DNA of 38,186 nt from Virgibacillus chiguensis. GTDB taxonomy: Bacteria > Bacillota > Bacilli > Bacillales > Amphibacillaceae. Positions 16,687-25,529 of the stretch are shown piece after piece (position 1 is the stretch's first letter; the number at the start of each line of letters is the position of its first letter). Location of the stretch: contig NZ_FQXD01000004.1 of NCBI RefSeq assembly GCF_900129865.1, positions 31,634-69,819 of the forward strand. Reading direction: 5' to 3'. The notes below the pieces were generated by a model. The model did not search any database, had not been told where the DNA came from, and worked only from the letters and a program-made list of their open reading frames with translations. The position numbers and the translations under genes are program-made.

Positions 16687-18006
16687 ATGATAAATCAAGA
16701 GGAGACATTAGCGAATGTAACTGTAGTGGGGCTTGGTAAAATTGGACTAACGTTGGCTGCAGTATTTGCAAATAATCATTTTAATGTCTATGGCTCCGAT
16801 ATTAATGAAGGTGTTGTAGCTACCATTAATCAAGGCAAATCTCATATTACAAATGAACCTGGATTAGATCAATTGGTTGCTGCTGCTTATAACAGTAAAA
16901 CATTGTCAGCAACTACAGAGACAGCTGAAGCCGTTGCCAAATCGAATATAGTGATTGTGATTGTTCCCGTACTAATCGATAATCAATACAATGTAGATTA
17001 TCAATTTATAGATGCTGCCGTTAAAGAAATAGCTAGAGGAATGAAAGAAGATACGTTAGTCATTTTTGAAACAACTATTCCTCCTGGTGATACACAATAT
17101 CGGTTTGGAAAAAAGCTTCAAGAACTATCCGGGTTACGCTTAGGAGAAGAATTCTACCTCGCTTATAGTCCGGAAAGAGTTTATTCTAATCGAATAATAG
17201 AAGATTTAAAAAAATATCCAAAGATAGTTGGCGGAATCAATGAGAAGAGTCGGGAATTAGCTGTAGATTTCTATAAAAAAGCATTAAATTGTAAGCTAAT
17301 TGAAGTGAGTTCATTAGAAACAGCAGAGTTTTCTAAAGTTGCAGAATGTGTGTACAGGGATGTAAATATTGCGCTTGCAAATGAGCTGGCAAAGTTTACC
17401 GAAAAAATCGGTGTAAATATGTCTGAAGTAAGAAAAGCCAGTAATAGTCAGCCTTATTCCTATTTACATGAGCCTGGAATTGGCGTTGGAGGACATTGTA
17501 TTCCAATATACCCGTATTTTTTTATTAATAAAGGTTTGACAAAAGGGATGACTCCAATGGCTCGCAAGATTAATGATAGCATGGCTGATTATGCAATTAA
17601 TAAGGTGGAAGAGGAAGTTGGAAGCTTAAAAGACAAAAATGTTCTTATCCTTGGTTTAGCATATAGGGAAAATGTAAAGGAACCAACCAAATCTACCACA
17701 TTACTTTTAATTGATCGATTAATCAAATTAAGAGCAAATGTGTTCGTAAATGATCCTTTATTTACAAATAGTGAAATAAAACAATATGGTGTTTCTCCTT
17801 TATCTTTACAGAGTGAATTTACTTCAAAAATGGATGCGGTAATTCTTCAAGCCTTTCATAAAGCGTATGAAAGTTTAGATTTCACAAAATTTATAAGCTG
17901 CAAAATTATTTTAGATGGACGCAATAAGTTAAATAAAAATGAGATTCAAAGGCTTGGAATTACTTATAGAAGTATAGGTAACGATGATATAAAGGAGAGG
18001 CTGTGA
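16687..18006 (+). CDS. UDP-HexNAc 6-dehydrogenase (WbpA/WecC family)
   Basis: 439 residues, three-domain UDP-sugar dehydrogenase. The NAD site is VVGLGKIGLTLA (13-24). FETTIPPGDT and YSPERVYSN are typical of UDP-N-acetylhexosamine rather than UDP-glucose enzymes. The catalytic Cys271 is in GVGGHCIPIYP, and the C-terminal ILGLAYRENVKEPTKS is present. The reaction is two-step oxidation of C6 giving a UDP-HexNAc uronate. With the 3-dehydrogenase, aminotransferase, acetyltransferase and 2-epimerase nearby it would start a UDP-GlcNAc3NAcA/ManNAc3NAcA pathway. With the 2-epimerase alone it would make UDP-ManNAcA. GAAGGTG lies 7 bases before ATG. The aminotransferase gene follows after 6 bases. Confidence 0.9.
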   Translation: MINQEETLANVTVVGLGKIGLTLAAVFANNHFNVYGSDINEGVVATINQGKSHITNEPGLDQLVAAAYNSKTLSATTETAEAVAKSNIVIVIVPVLIDNQYNVDYQFIDAAVKEIARGMKEDTLVIFETTIPPGDTQYRFGKKLQELSGLRLGEEFYLAYSPERVYSNRIIEDLKKYPKIVGGINEKSRELAVDFYKKALNCKLIEVSSLETAEFSKVAECVYRDVNIALANELAKFTEKIGVNMSEVRKASNSQPYSYLHEPGIGVGGHCIPIYPYFFINKGLTKGMTPMARKINDSMADYAINKVEEEVGSLKDKNVLILGLAYRENVKEPTKSTTLLLIDRLIKLRANVFVNDPLFTNSEIKQYGVSPLSLQSEFTSKMDAVILQAFHKAYESLDFTKFISCKIILDGRNKLNKNEIQRLGITYRSIGNDDIKERL

Positions 18007-18012
18007 GTTATT

Positions 18013-19137
18013 ATGTCCAACGATAAATTAACTCCTATTCCAATGGTAGATTTAAAGGAAGAATTAAATTTATTAAGAAAATTAATTATACAGGAATTAA
18101 CTGACGTACTTGATAGTGGTATATATATATTAGGAGAAAAAGGAGAAAAATTAGAAAGGGAAGTAGCCCATTATGTGGGAGCAAGCTATGCAGCTGGGGT
18201 AGCAAATGGAACGGATGCCTTAGAGTTATCCCTTCAAGCTTTAAATATTGGATATGGGGATGAGGTGATTACTACTCCATTTACTTTTTTTGCTACTGCA
18301 GAGGCCATTGCAAGAGTTGGCGCGACCCCTGTTTTTGTAGATATTGAAGAAGAAACGTACAATATAGATCCTGTAAAAGTTGAAAAAGCGTTAACTAAAA
18401 AAACAAAAGGTATTATCGTAGTTCATTTATATGGTCAAATTGCTAAAATGGAAGAAATTATGGATATTGCTAAAAAAAATGATTTAAAAGTTATTGAAGA
18501 TGCGTGTCAAGCGCTAGGAGCAGAATATAATGGGAAAAAAGCAGGGGCAATTGGTGATATCGGTTGTTTCTCCTTTTTTCCTTCCAAAAATCTCGGCGCT
18601 TTTGGTGATGCTGGGATGGTAACTACGAATCAAAGAAACCTATATGAACAAATTTGCCGACTTAGGAATCATGGAAGTAAAACAAAATATTATCATTCAA
18701 CAATTGGTATGAATAGTAGGCTTGATGAATTTCAGGCAGCTATCTTATTAGTTAAACTAAAATATTTAGATATTTTTTTGCATCAGCGAAAGGAAGTCGC
18801 AAGGAGATATACAGATAGCTTTCATAATTTAATAAAGAGTCCAACTATACTAGAAAATAAAGCGCATACCTTTCACCAATATTGTATTGAATTAGATAAG
18901 AGAGACGAACTTGTCCTAGATTTAAAAAATAATGGAATTGCTTCTTCTATTTATTATCCGGTTCCTTTACATTTGCAGGCAGCTTTTGATTATCTAAATT
19001 ATAAAGCAGGAGATTTGCCAGTTGCAGAAAAAGCCGCCAAAAGAACGCTTGCTCTGCCAATATATCCAATGCTATCTATTCAAAAGCAAATGTATGTGAT
19101 TTCAACAGTATTAGACTTTTTAAATCGAAAACCTTAA
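18013..19137 (+). CDS. DegT/DnrJ/EryC1 sugar aminotransferase (WbpE/WlbC-like)
   Basis: 374 residues, fold-type I PLP enzyme. It has NGTDALEL (65-72) for phosphate binding, EDACQALGA (162-170) with the cofactor Asp, and the Schiff-base Lys192 in FFPSKNLGAFGDAG. RNHGSKTKYYHSTIGMNSRLDEFQA and a C-terminal YYPVPLHLQ follow, as in WbpE, WlbC and related UDP-3-keto-GlcNAcA aminotransferases. It forms the 3-amino group using glutamate. It is 6 bases behind the 6-dehydrogenase, and the shared transcript supports working on the same sugar. A terminator follows at 19154. Confidence 0.9.
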   Translation: MSNDKLTPIPMVDLKEELNLLRKLIIQELTDVLDSGIYILGEKGEKLEREVAHYVGASYAAGVANGTDALELSLQALNIGYGDEVITTPFTFFATAEAIARVGATPVFVDIEEETYNIDPVKVEKALTKKTKGIIVVHLYGQIAKMEEIMDIAKKNDLKVIEDACQALGAEYNGKKAGAIGDIGCFSFFPSKNLGAFGDAGMVTTNQRNLYEQICRLRNHGSKTKYYHSTIGMNSRLDEFQAAILLVKLKYLDIFLHQRKEVARRYTDSFHNLIKSPTILENKAHTFHQYCIELDKRDELVLDLKNNGIASSIYYPVPLHLQAAFDYLNYKAGDLPVAEKAAKRTLALPIYPMLSIQKQMYVISTVLDFLNRKP

Positions 19138-19153
19138 ATAAAATAATTTTGTT

Positions 19154-19207
19154 CCCATAAAGATAACATGTAACCTATTATCTTTATGGGGATTTTTATT
19201 TTTTTAC
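19154..19207 (+). terminator. Rho-independent terminator of the plus-strand glycan genes
   Basis: CCCATAAAGATAA and TTATCTTTATGGG pair perfectly over 13 bases, followed by GATTTTTATTTTTTT. It closes the transcript ending with the DegT gene. Confidence 0.92.
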
Positions 19208-19400
19208 CCATGGAGGGAGAATACTAAGATAGTTGAAGAGGAAACATTGATCATTCCATTTTTGGTTAGGAAAGGAAGGTAAATCTTGTTGCGAATGGCG
19301 AAGTCGTAAGTAACGTTGACTACCTGACTAGTCCTAAACCTATTCGGTTCACCATAAAGTTATGAGATAACTCTAAATAGTTATTTTAACTTCTGCTTGT

Positions 19401-20684
19401 TTACAGATCTATATGATTCAAATACTCACTCCATTTACTACGGTTTATTTTGGTATTACTTTCTTGATGTTCTCTAATATTATATATAGTGAAATTGCTG
19501 TAATTTAATTTAGAGTGCTTTATTAATTGCAATAGCGTACTTACATCTTCATACAGTCTGCCATTTTCAAAGTCATTGATTAGAAAACCACCTGTACTTT
19601 TTAAAGTGGAAGTTCGATATATTCTTGGTCCAAGAGGAAAAGAATAGGTTAGCAATTCAGTAGGCCTGTGAATTTCTTTCCCTTTTTTAATTCCTTTGAA
19701 AAAAACCTCATCATTTATTTGTTTCCACCTTCTAAAATTACCATAGAGTAAAGAGGAATTTTCAGGAAGCTCTAATAGGTGCTTCTTTATCATGGCTACT
19801 GCATTTGGATCAAGCCAATCATCTGCATCAAGCTCTAAGATGAATTCTGATGTAACATAGGGAAGTAGCGTATTAAGAGCTTTCGCCTTTCCTTCATTTT
19901 CTTTAGTAAATAATTTCACCTGTTTATTTCTATCCCATTGTAATAGTTTTTTTAAGGAGTAATCTGTCGATCCATCATCGATGATTAGTATTTGATCAAA
20001 TGGCATGTTTTGTAATAGACAGGAAGCAACTGCGATATCCACATATTTTTCCATATTATAATTGGATATGAGTACAGATAGAGAGGGGCTGGTCAGATTT
20101 TCTTTTTTAAATTGATATTTTTGCGCTATCATATATTTTGTGCTTGTAGTAGTGTTTCTTGTTTCCAGAGATGGATCAATGAGATTTCCTATAGTTAATT
20201 GACATGATTTATCTATATTTGCGAGCCAAGCAGGTAAAAATGCTTCATTAAATGGGGGTTGGATGTTGGTGAAACCTCCTATTTTTTTTATATACTTACT
20301 TAATACTAAAAGTGGCAGGTAAATAGCATGATTTCTGAAAAGATACCCAGTTGATAATACAGTCTTTGGTTGTTCTAGCTGAAGCACTTCTGAGTTTACA
20401 GAAGCGGATAAACAATGTGTATGAGAAAGGAATAAAACATAACGGTTATTTGTCTGATCCATTATATTATCTAATGTATGTGCTAATTCATTGTTTTTAC
20501 TAGTAATAAAGCATAAATCGTTTAACCAATCATTCACCTGATTTTTGTTAAGAGTTCCATTTGTAGCTTGTATGACGATAACGGAACTTATTCTTGCTTG
20601 GAGTTTTCGCAAAGACACTAACATTTGTTGAAGTACTTTTTGGCTAAGAGGGAAAATAATGATAACTGAAATATCTTTCAACAT
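19401..20684 (-). CDS. GT2 glycosyltransferase with degenerate N-terminal domain
   Basis: 427 residues. The C-terminal half (from about 201) is a GT-A family 2 domain: LSVLISNYNMEKYVDIAVAS, LIIDDGSTD (234-241), and a DxD-type LELDADDWLD (284-291) for the metal-UDP-sugar, then YEDVSTLLQLIK. The first 190 residues look like a second, worn GT2-like domain (ISVIIIFPLSQKVLQQMLVS, with VIVIQATNGT where DDGS would be), so this may be a former two-domain enzyme with only one active site. GGAGG lies 6 bases before ATG. It is convergent with the island's plus-strand operon. It has no membrane segment. Confidence 0.82.
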   Translation of the reverse strand: MLKDISVIIIFPLSQKVLQQMLVSLRKLQARISSVIVIQATNGTLNKNQVNDWLNDLCFITSKNNELAHTLDNIMDQTNNRYVLFLSHTHCLSASVNSEVLQLEQPKTVLSTGYLFRNHAIYLPLLVLSKYIKKIGGFTNIQPPFNEAFLPAWLANIDKSCQLTIGNLIDPSLETRNTTTSTKYMIAQKYQFKKENLTSPSLSVLISNYNMEKYVDIAVASCLLQNMPFDQILIIDDGSTDYSLKKLLQWDRNKQVKLFTKENEGKAKALNTLLPYVTSEFILELDADDWLDPNAVAMIKKHLLELPENSSLLYGNFRRWKQINDEVFFKGIKKGKEIHRPTELLTYSFPLGPRIYRTSTLKSTGGFLINDFENGRLYEDVSTLLQLIKHSKLNYSNFTIYNIREHQESNTKINRSKWSEYLNHIDL

Positions 20685-21026
20685 GTAAACCTCCGTCTCT
20701 ATAATAAAAAGGTCGTAACTTTAACAGATATTGTCGGCATTTACAGTTACAGAGATATAAAATAGTTGCTCATGATTTTAGATACAAGTTATAGCAGTAT
20801 ATGCTTTTTGAATAATGTAAGTGAAGGGGATTGGCTGTTAGCAGATGATTTTTAATCAGGACTTATTAACTCGGAAGATTTTGCGGAAATAAGTTATAAA
20901 TGTATTTCATTTACATTTTTAAATACGATAAAAGTTACATAAACATGATTTAATCTATGTAGTTTTCGCCACGATTCATTGTTTCTCATTTCAGCATAGT
21001 AAACTTCAATTGCTAGATGAAATTTC
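20685..21026. other. Intergenic stretch, no gene seen
   Basis: AT-rich DNA between the GT2 gene and the trp terminator. I see no ORF with a ribosome site and no RNA motif. Its right end holds a partial copy of a dispersed repeat (listed separately). Confidence 0.5.
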
Positions 21027-21070
21027 TCTTTTTGTGTTATGGAAAGTCTTTGTTTTTCTTATAGTGTAAA
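21027..21070 (-). repeat. Dispersed repeat, partial copy C
   Basis: On the minus strand this reads ACACTATAAGAAAAACAAAG then ACTTTCCATAA, resembling the middle of the copies at 29458 and 35557 (TATAGTATAAGAAAACCAAG then GCTTTCGCTATGA). The 3' part with the TTGGC..GCCAA hairpin is missing. It lies directly behind the trp terminator. Confidence 0.4.
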
Positions 21071-21110
21071 AAAGAGTAGCACAGATCCATAACTATGGAT
21101 TTGTGCTACT
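21066..21110 (-). terminator. Terminator of the trp operon
   Basis: On the minus strand AGTAGCACAAATCCAT pairs with ATGGATCTGTGCTACT (one wobble in 16), followed by CTTTTTTAC. It is 31 bases beyond the trpA stop. Confidence 0.93.
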
Positions 21111-21140
21111 AATCTAGTTTGTTTGGGGTACAAATCTTTT

Positions 21141-21914
21141 TTAAATACTTGTTTGTATGAGTTGTTTAATTTCTGCTGTTTTTCCTTGGTGAAAAAGATC
21201 TACGATTTTACTTCCAACGATAACACCATCGCAATATGAAGCTAGTTCTATAGCCTGTTCACTTGTGGATATACCAAATCCAGCGAGAACAGGAACAGGG
21301 CTTTGCTGTTTTAATTGGTAAAGATATGTTTTTACTTTTTTTTCGTAAGCTGTTCTTTCCCCAGTTGTCCCAGTAACAGTGACAGCGTAAAGAAATCCCT
21401 CAGAGCGATTGGCTAACATTTTAATTCTATCCTTAGAGCTTGTTAAAGCAACAAGTCTTATAAGTGCTATGGATTGTTGATTTAATACGTCTGTTACTAG
21501 TTTTTCCTCTTCGATGGGGAGGTCTGGAATAATTAAACCATCTATTCCAGCTTGTACACAGGATTTAGCAAAACGGCTCACCCCATATTTATATATAAGG
21601 TTTATATAGGTCATAACAATGATTGGTACTGTACGCTTAGCTTTAAATAATTCTAACTTTTGTAATACTGCTGTCAATGTCGTGCCATTTTCAAGTGAAC
21701 GCTTACCAGCGTTTTGTATTGTTGGCCCATCTGCAACGGGATCAGAAAATGGAACACCTACTTCTATAGCAGCGACACCACAATTCTGCAAGAATTGGAT
21801 GTTTTGCTCTAATTTATCCAATCCACCATCGCCAGCCATAATATAGGGAACAAAAAGATTTTTACTTTCGTTTTGTAGTTGGTGAAGGTGATTGGCTAAT
21901 TTTTCTTTCCCCAT
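21141..21914 (-). CDS. trpA: Tryptophan synthase alpha subunit
   Basis: 257 residues, TIM barrel. It cleaves indole-3-glycerol phosphate to indole and glyceraldehyde 3-phosphate; indole is channelled to TrpB. AIEVGVPFSDPVADGP contains the two catalytic acids (Glu51 and Asp62, equivalent to Salmonella Glu49 and Asp60). GIDGLIIPDLP and VTGTTGER are typical, and GFGISTSEQA and GVIVGSKIV form the phosphate site. GGAGGAG lies 7 bases before ATG and one base separates it from the trpB stop. It is the last gene of the operon. Confidence 0.97.
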   Translation of the reverse strand: MGKEKLANHLHQLQNESKNLFVPYIMAGDGGLDKLEQNIQFLQNCGVAAIEVGVPFSDPVADGPTIQNAGKRSLENGTTLTAVLQKLELFKAKRTVPIIVMTYINLIYKYGVSRFAKSCVQAGIDGLIIPDLPIEEEKLVTDVLNQQSIALIRLVALTSSKDRIKMLANRSEGFLYAVTVTGTTGERTAYEKKVKTYLYQLKQQSPVPVLAGFGISTSEQAIELASYCDGVIVGSKIVDLFHQGKTAEIKQLIQTSI

Positions 21915-21915
21915 A

Positions 21916-23112
21916 TTATTTCTCCTCCAATATTTGTTTTATTTGTTCAACATCTTTATCACCGCGGCCCGAAAGACAAACTACAAGCGTTTGCGCGGGG
22001 GTCATTCGTTTAGCTAGTTTCTCTACAAAAGCAATCGCATGCGCGCTTTCTAATGCTGGAATAATGCCTTCAGTCTGAGATAATGTTTGGAATGCAGACA
22101 CAGCTTTATCGTCAGTAATTGATTCATATATTACTCGTCCTGTATCATTTAAATGGCTATGCTCAGGTCCAACACCAGGGTAGTCTAGACCAGCGGAAAT
22201 CGAAAAAGCTTCTTGAATTTGTCCATGATCATCTTGCAGCAAATTTGTCATTGTCCCATGCAGGATCCCAGGGTTTGGTCTTACTAATACAGATGCATGC
22301 TGGTTGGTATCTATTCCGACTCCTCCTGCCTCTACACCATATAACTTTACATCCTTATCTTCTATAAAGGGATAAAAAATTCCCATGGCATTGCTTCCCC
22401 CGCCAATACATGCAACGATAGCATCTGGTAATGAACCGTGCTTCTGAAGCATTTGGTTCTTCGTTTCCTTCCCAATAATAGATTGAAAATCGCGGACAAT
22501 TTTTGGGAATGGATGAGGTCCCACAACAGAACCAAGAATATAATGCGTATCTTCAACATTTGCCACCCAATACCTTAGGGCATCATTGACTGCATCTTTT
22601 AAAGTACCACTCCCATTTTTAACACTGCGTACTTCAGCACCTAATAGTTCCATCCTAAATACATTAAGTTTTTGTCTGCGCATATCTGCTTCTCCCATAA
22701 ATACAACACATTTCAGACCAAGTAGGGAGCAAACTGTTGCAGTAGCTACTCCATGTTGTCCAGCACCAGTTTCTGCAACAACTTTTTTCTTGCCCATTCG
22801 GCACGTCAACAAAGCTTGACCGATCGTATTATTTATTTTATGTGCTCCTGTATGGTTTAAATCCTCACGCTTTAGATATATGTGTGGTCCTGCAAACCGC
22901 TTCGTGAGATTCTTTGCATAATATAATGGAGTTTCTCTACCAATATATTGGGTCATATAATCATTTAATTCTTTTGTAAATGTTGGATCATTCATTGCTT
23001 CTTCATAAGCTTGCTCTAACTCAAGTAAAGCGGGCATAAGTGTTTCTGGAACGTATCTTCCTCCAAATTTACCGAACTTTCCATTTACATCAGGCATTGT
23101 GTAGGTTGGCAT
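21916..23112 (-). CDS. trpB: Tryptophan synthase beta subunit
   Basis: 398 residues from ATG 23112, chosen over ATG 23136 because GAAAGGA lies 8 bases upstream and the protein then has the normal TrpB length. It condenses indole with serine using PLP. The PLP Lys is in [10 protein letters not shown] (about residue 92). [21 protein letters not shown] (phosphate) and LSGRGDKD are all present. VGPEHSHL matches TrpB1 rather than the divergent TrpB2 type. It overlaps the end of trpF by 23 bases, which suggests coupled translation. Confidence 0.97.
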   Translation of the reverse strand: MPTYTMPDVNGKFGKFGGRYVPETLMPALLELEQAYEEAMNDPTFTKELNDYMTQYIGRETPLYYAKNLTKRFAGPHIYLKREDLNHTGAHKINNTIGQALLTCRMGKKKVVAETGAGQHGVATATVCSLLGLKCVVFMGEADMRRQKLNVFRMELLGAEVRSVKNGSGTLKDAVNDALRYWVANVEDTHYILGSVVGPHPFPKIVRDFQSIIGKETKNQMLQKHGSLPDAIVACIGGGSNAMGIFYPFIEDKDVKLYGVEAGGVGIDTNQHASVLVRPNPGILHGTMTNLLQDDHGQIQEAFSISAGLDYPGVGPEHSHLNDTGRVIYESITDDKAVSAFQTLSQTEGIIPALESAHAIAFVEKLAKRMTPAQTLVVCLSGRGDKDVEQIKQILEEK

Positions 23113-23722
23113 CGAATTCATCCTTTCGTTTAGCATGAACTATAAATTGATTTATCTTTTCAAAATCTTTCTTACCGTTTGTTTCTACTCCACTTGAGAC
23201 ATCAACAGCGAATGGTTGAAGGGCTTCTATAGCGGAATGAACGTTCTCAGGTGTTAGTCCACCAGCAATCATTATTTTGTCCTTTGGAATGGATAAATGA
23301 TTGAGTACACTCCAATTAAAAGTCATCCCGTTACCCCCAGGTCTTTTTCCTACTGGGCCATCTAACAAGTAGAAATTACAAGGAAATGGTTTAATACAAG
23401 ATACATTTTCGTCATCGACCGGATACGCTCTAATTATTTTACATGTTAGTTTTGCAGCTACAGCAGCGGTTTCTTGACCGTGAAGTTGGATATAGTCGAG
23501 TGGAACATGTGCAGCGATTGTATTCATAGTGTCAACGGTTTCGTTTACAAACACGCCAACCTTCTTTATTGCATGTGGGAGGGTATTTGCGATGGCAGCA
23601 GCAGCTTTAGGAGTGATCGATCGCTTGCTTTCGGCAAACACAAAGCCAATGAAGTCTGCTCCTGCTTCGACAGCTGCCCGTGCAGCAGCAACGGATTGAA
23701 TGCCACATATTTTAACGAGCAT
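23090..23722 (-). CDS. trpF: Phosphoribosylanthranilate isomerase
   Basis: 210 residues, single TIM barrel, separate from TrpC. The Amadori isomerisation catalytic Cys lies in VKICGIQ (Cys6), and the acid in the LLDGPVG segment. [23 protein letters not shown] and VDVSSGVET complete the family pattern. The start overlaps the trpC end by 11 bases with GGAGGATG just upstream. Confidence 0.96.
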   Translation of the reverse strand: MLVKICGIQSVAAARAAVEAGADFIGFVFAESKRSITPKAAAAIANTLPHAIKKVGVFVNETVDTMNTIAAHVPLDYIQLHGQETAAVAAKLTCKIIRAYPVDDENVSCIKPFPCNFYLLDGPVGKRPGGNGMTFNWSVLNHLSIPKDKIMIAGGLTPENVHSAIEALQPFAVDVSSGVETNGKKDFEKINQFIVHAKRKDEFDANLHNA

Positions 23723-24503
23723 CGTGCATCCTCCTTACCTTGGAAACCTTTAATGTATGATAAGTTTCAAATAAGTTAGTCGAACGCATTAATGTTTCAC
23801 CTATAAGTAGTGCTTCTGCACCAGCATCTCGTGCTAAAAGTGCATCAGAACGGGTACTAATTCCACTTTCACTAATAATTAAAGTGTTTTTATTTTTAAT
23901 ATGAGATGCTAGTTTAACTGTTGTTTGTAAATCTACTTCAAAGGTTTTTAAATTCCGGTTATTAATTCCAATAATTGCAGGGTCTAGTTCCAATATGGCT
24001 TCTAATTCTTCCATTTGATGTACTTCACAAATAACCTCAAGTCCTTTTTCGGTAGCATATTGATATAATTCATGTAATTTTTGTTTGGATAATGCAGCTG
24101 CAATTAATAGTATGATGGAGGCGCCAGCTGCTTTAGCTTGATCGATTTGTACGGTATGAATGATAAAATCTTTGCATAAGACAGGTATTTGCACCACTTC
24201 TGCAACAGCTTGCAAATCCTTCATCGACCCCTTAAAAAAAACGGTGTCTGTGAGTACAGAGATAGCTACTGCACCGTAAGCCTCATACTGTTTAGCCAGT
24301 GTAACTGGATGAACCTCTGTGTTTATATCTCCTTTTGAAGGAGAGGAACGTTTGATTTCAGAAATAATCTGTACCTCGTTGGAAGTAGTCACTCTATTTT
24401 TAAAAGGAACCGATTGTTTACTCATATCAAAAAGTCTGGCTTCCTTCAAAAGCTTATCCACCTCCATTTGCTTGTGTGCTATAATTTTTTCTAAAATAGT
24501 CAT
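23712..24503 (-). CDS. trpC: Indole-3-glycerol phosphate synthase
   Basis: 263 residues. It closes the pyrrole ring of CdRP. IISEIKRSSPSKGDI carries the catalytic Lys, VLCKDFIIH the second Lys, AIIGINNRNLKTFEVD the Asn, and LIISESGIST the terminal part. The stop of trpD (TAA) directly adjoins this ATG and GAGGTG lies 6 bases upstream, so translation is coupled. Confidence 0.97.
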   Translation of the reverse strand: MTILEKIIAHKQMEVDKLLKEARLFDMSKQSVPFKNRVTTSNEVQIISEIKRSSPSKGDINTEVHPVTLAKQYEAYGAVAISVLTDTVFFKGSMKDLQAVAEVVQIPVLCKDFIIHTVQIDQAKAAGASIILLIAAALSKQKLHELYQYATEKGLEVICEVHQMEELEAILELDPAIIGINNRNLKTFEVDLQTTVKLASHIKNKNTLIISESGISTRSDALLARDAGAEALLIGETLMRSTNLFETYHTLKVSKVRRMHDAR

Positions 24504-25529
24504 TTAAATCACCTCTCTTGTGCATTTCTTGCTAAAATCCACCAAGTTTAATAGGCAAGCTAGTGCTTTTCCCGAACGGACACTTTCATTCGCTAATTCC
24601 ACTCCTTGTTGTATAGAAGATGCTGTTCCATGTGCGTAAAGGCCCAGACCTGCATTTAGAAGGACAGTATCTAAATAAGCGCTTGAATTCCCTTGCAAAA
24701 CGTCTTTCATAATGGCAGCGTTTTTCTTAGCGTCACCACCCTGAATTTCTTCGTTGGGGTACATGGGTAATCCAACTTCTTCTGGATGTAAAGTGAAAGG
24801 TTTTAGTTTCCCATCTTCAAGCAGGATAAGATGGTTTACTCCTGAAAGGGAAGCTTCATCCATACCATTAGCACCATTGACAACGATAGCACGTTTTCTC
24901 CCTAATTTATGCAAGGTTTGAGCTACGATTTCAAGTTTTTCTTTACGGTAAACACCGATAAACTGCGAATGCAGCATAACTGGATTGATTAAGGGACCAA
25001 TGATATTAAAAATGGTTGGTAGTCCTAAGTCTTTACGAACCTTGGAAAATGACCTTAATGCGTCATGCACGTGGGGAGCAAATAAAAAGACAATCTTATT
25101 TTTATCTAACGATTCTTCTACCTGTGCCGGTGTGAAAAATAGAGAAACTCCAAGTGTTTCTAAGACATCAGCACTGCCAGTTTTACTTGAAATACTACGA
25201 TTTCCATGCTTTGCAATTGGCACACCCGCACCAGCAATTACAAATGCAGAAGTTGTACTAATATTAAAACTCCCTGACATATCTCCTCCGGTTCCACAAT
25301 TATCCATGACATTTTTTACATTTGTAGTATTATATAGTGATCGAGAGCGAATTACTTCTACTAAGCCAGCTATTTCATCAGATGTTTCTCCTTTTATTTG
25401 CAATGCAGTTAGTAAAGCTGCTATCTCGGATTCTGTTGTATAATTATTGATGCAGGAGAGTGTAACATTCTTCATCTCATGAAAACTTAGATGATGACCT
25501 TGGATTAATTTTTTAAGGTGATTTCTCAT
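24504..25529 (-). CDS. trpD: Anthranilate phosphoribosyltransferase
   Basis: 341 residues, normal length. It transfers phosphoribose from PRPP to anthranilate. DNCGTGGDMSGSFNIST is the PRPP-binding glycine motif, followed by KHGNRSISSKTGSADVLETL and the NIIGPLINP and VVNGANGMDE segments. The start overlaps trpG by 17 bases with GAAAGGAG 9 bases upstream. Confidence 0.97.
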   Translation of the reverse strand: MRNHLKKLIQGHHLSFHEMKNVTLSCINNYTTESEIAALLTALQIKGETSDEIAGLVEVIRSRSLYNTTNVKNVMDNCGTGGDMSGSFNISTTSAFVIAGAGVPIAKHGNRSISSKTGSADVLETLGVSLFFTPAQVEESLDKNKIVFLFAPHVHDALRSFSKVRKDLGLPTIFNIIGPLINPVMLHSQFIGVYRKEKLEIVAQTLHKLGRKRAIVVNGANGMDEASLSGVNHLILLEDGKLKPFTLHPEEVGLPMYPNEEIQGGDAKKNAAIMKDVLQGNSSAYLDTVLLNAGLGLYAHGTASSIQQGVELANESVRSGKALACLLNLVDFSKKCTREVI

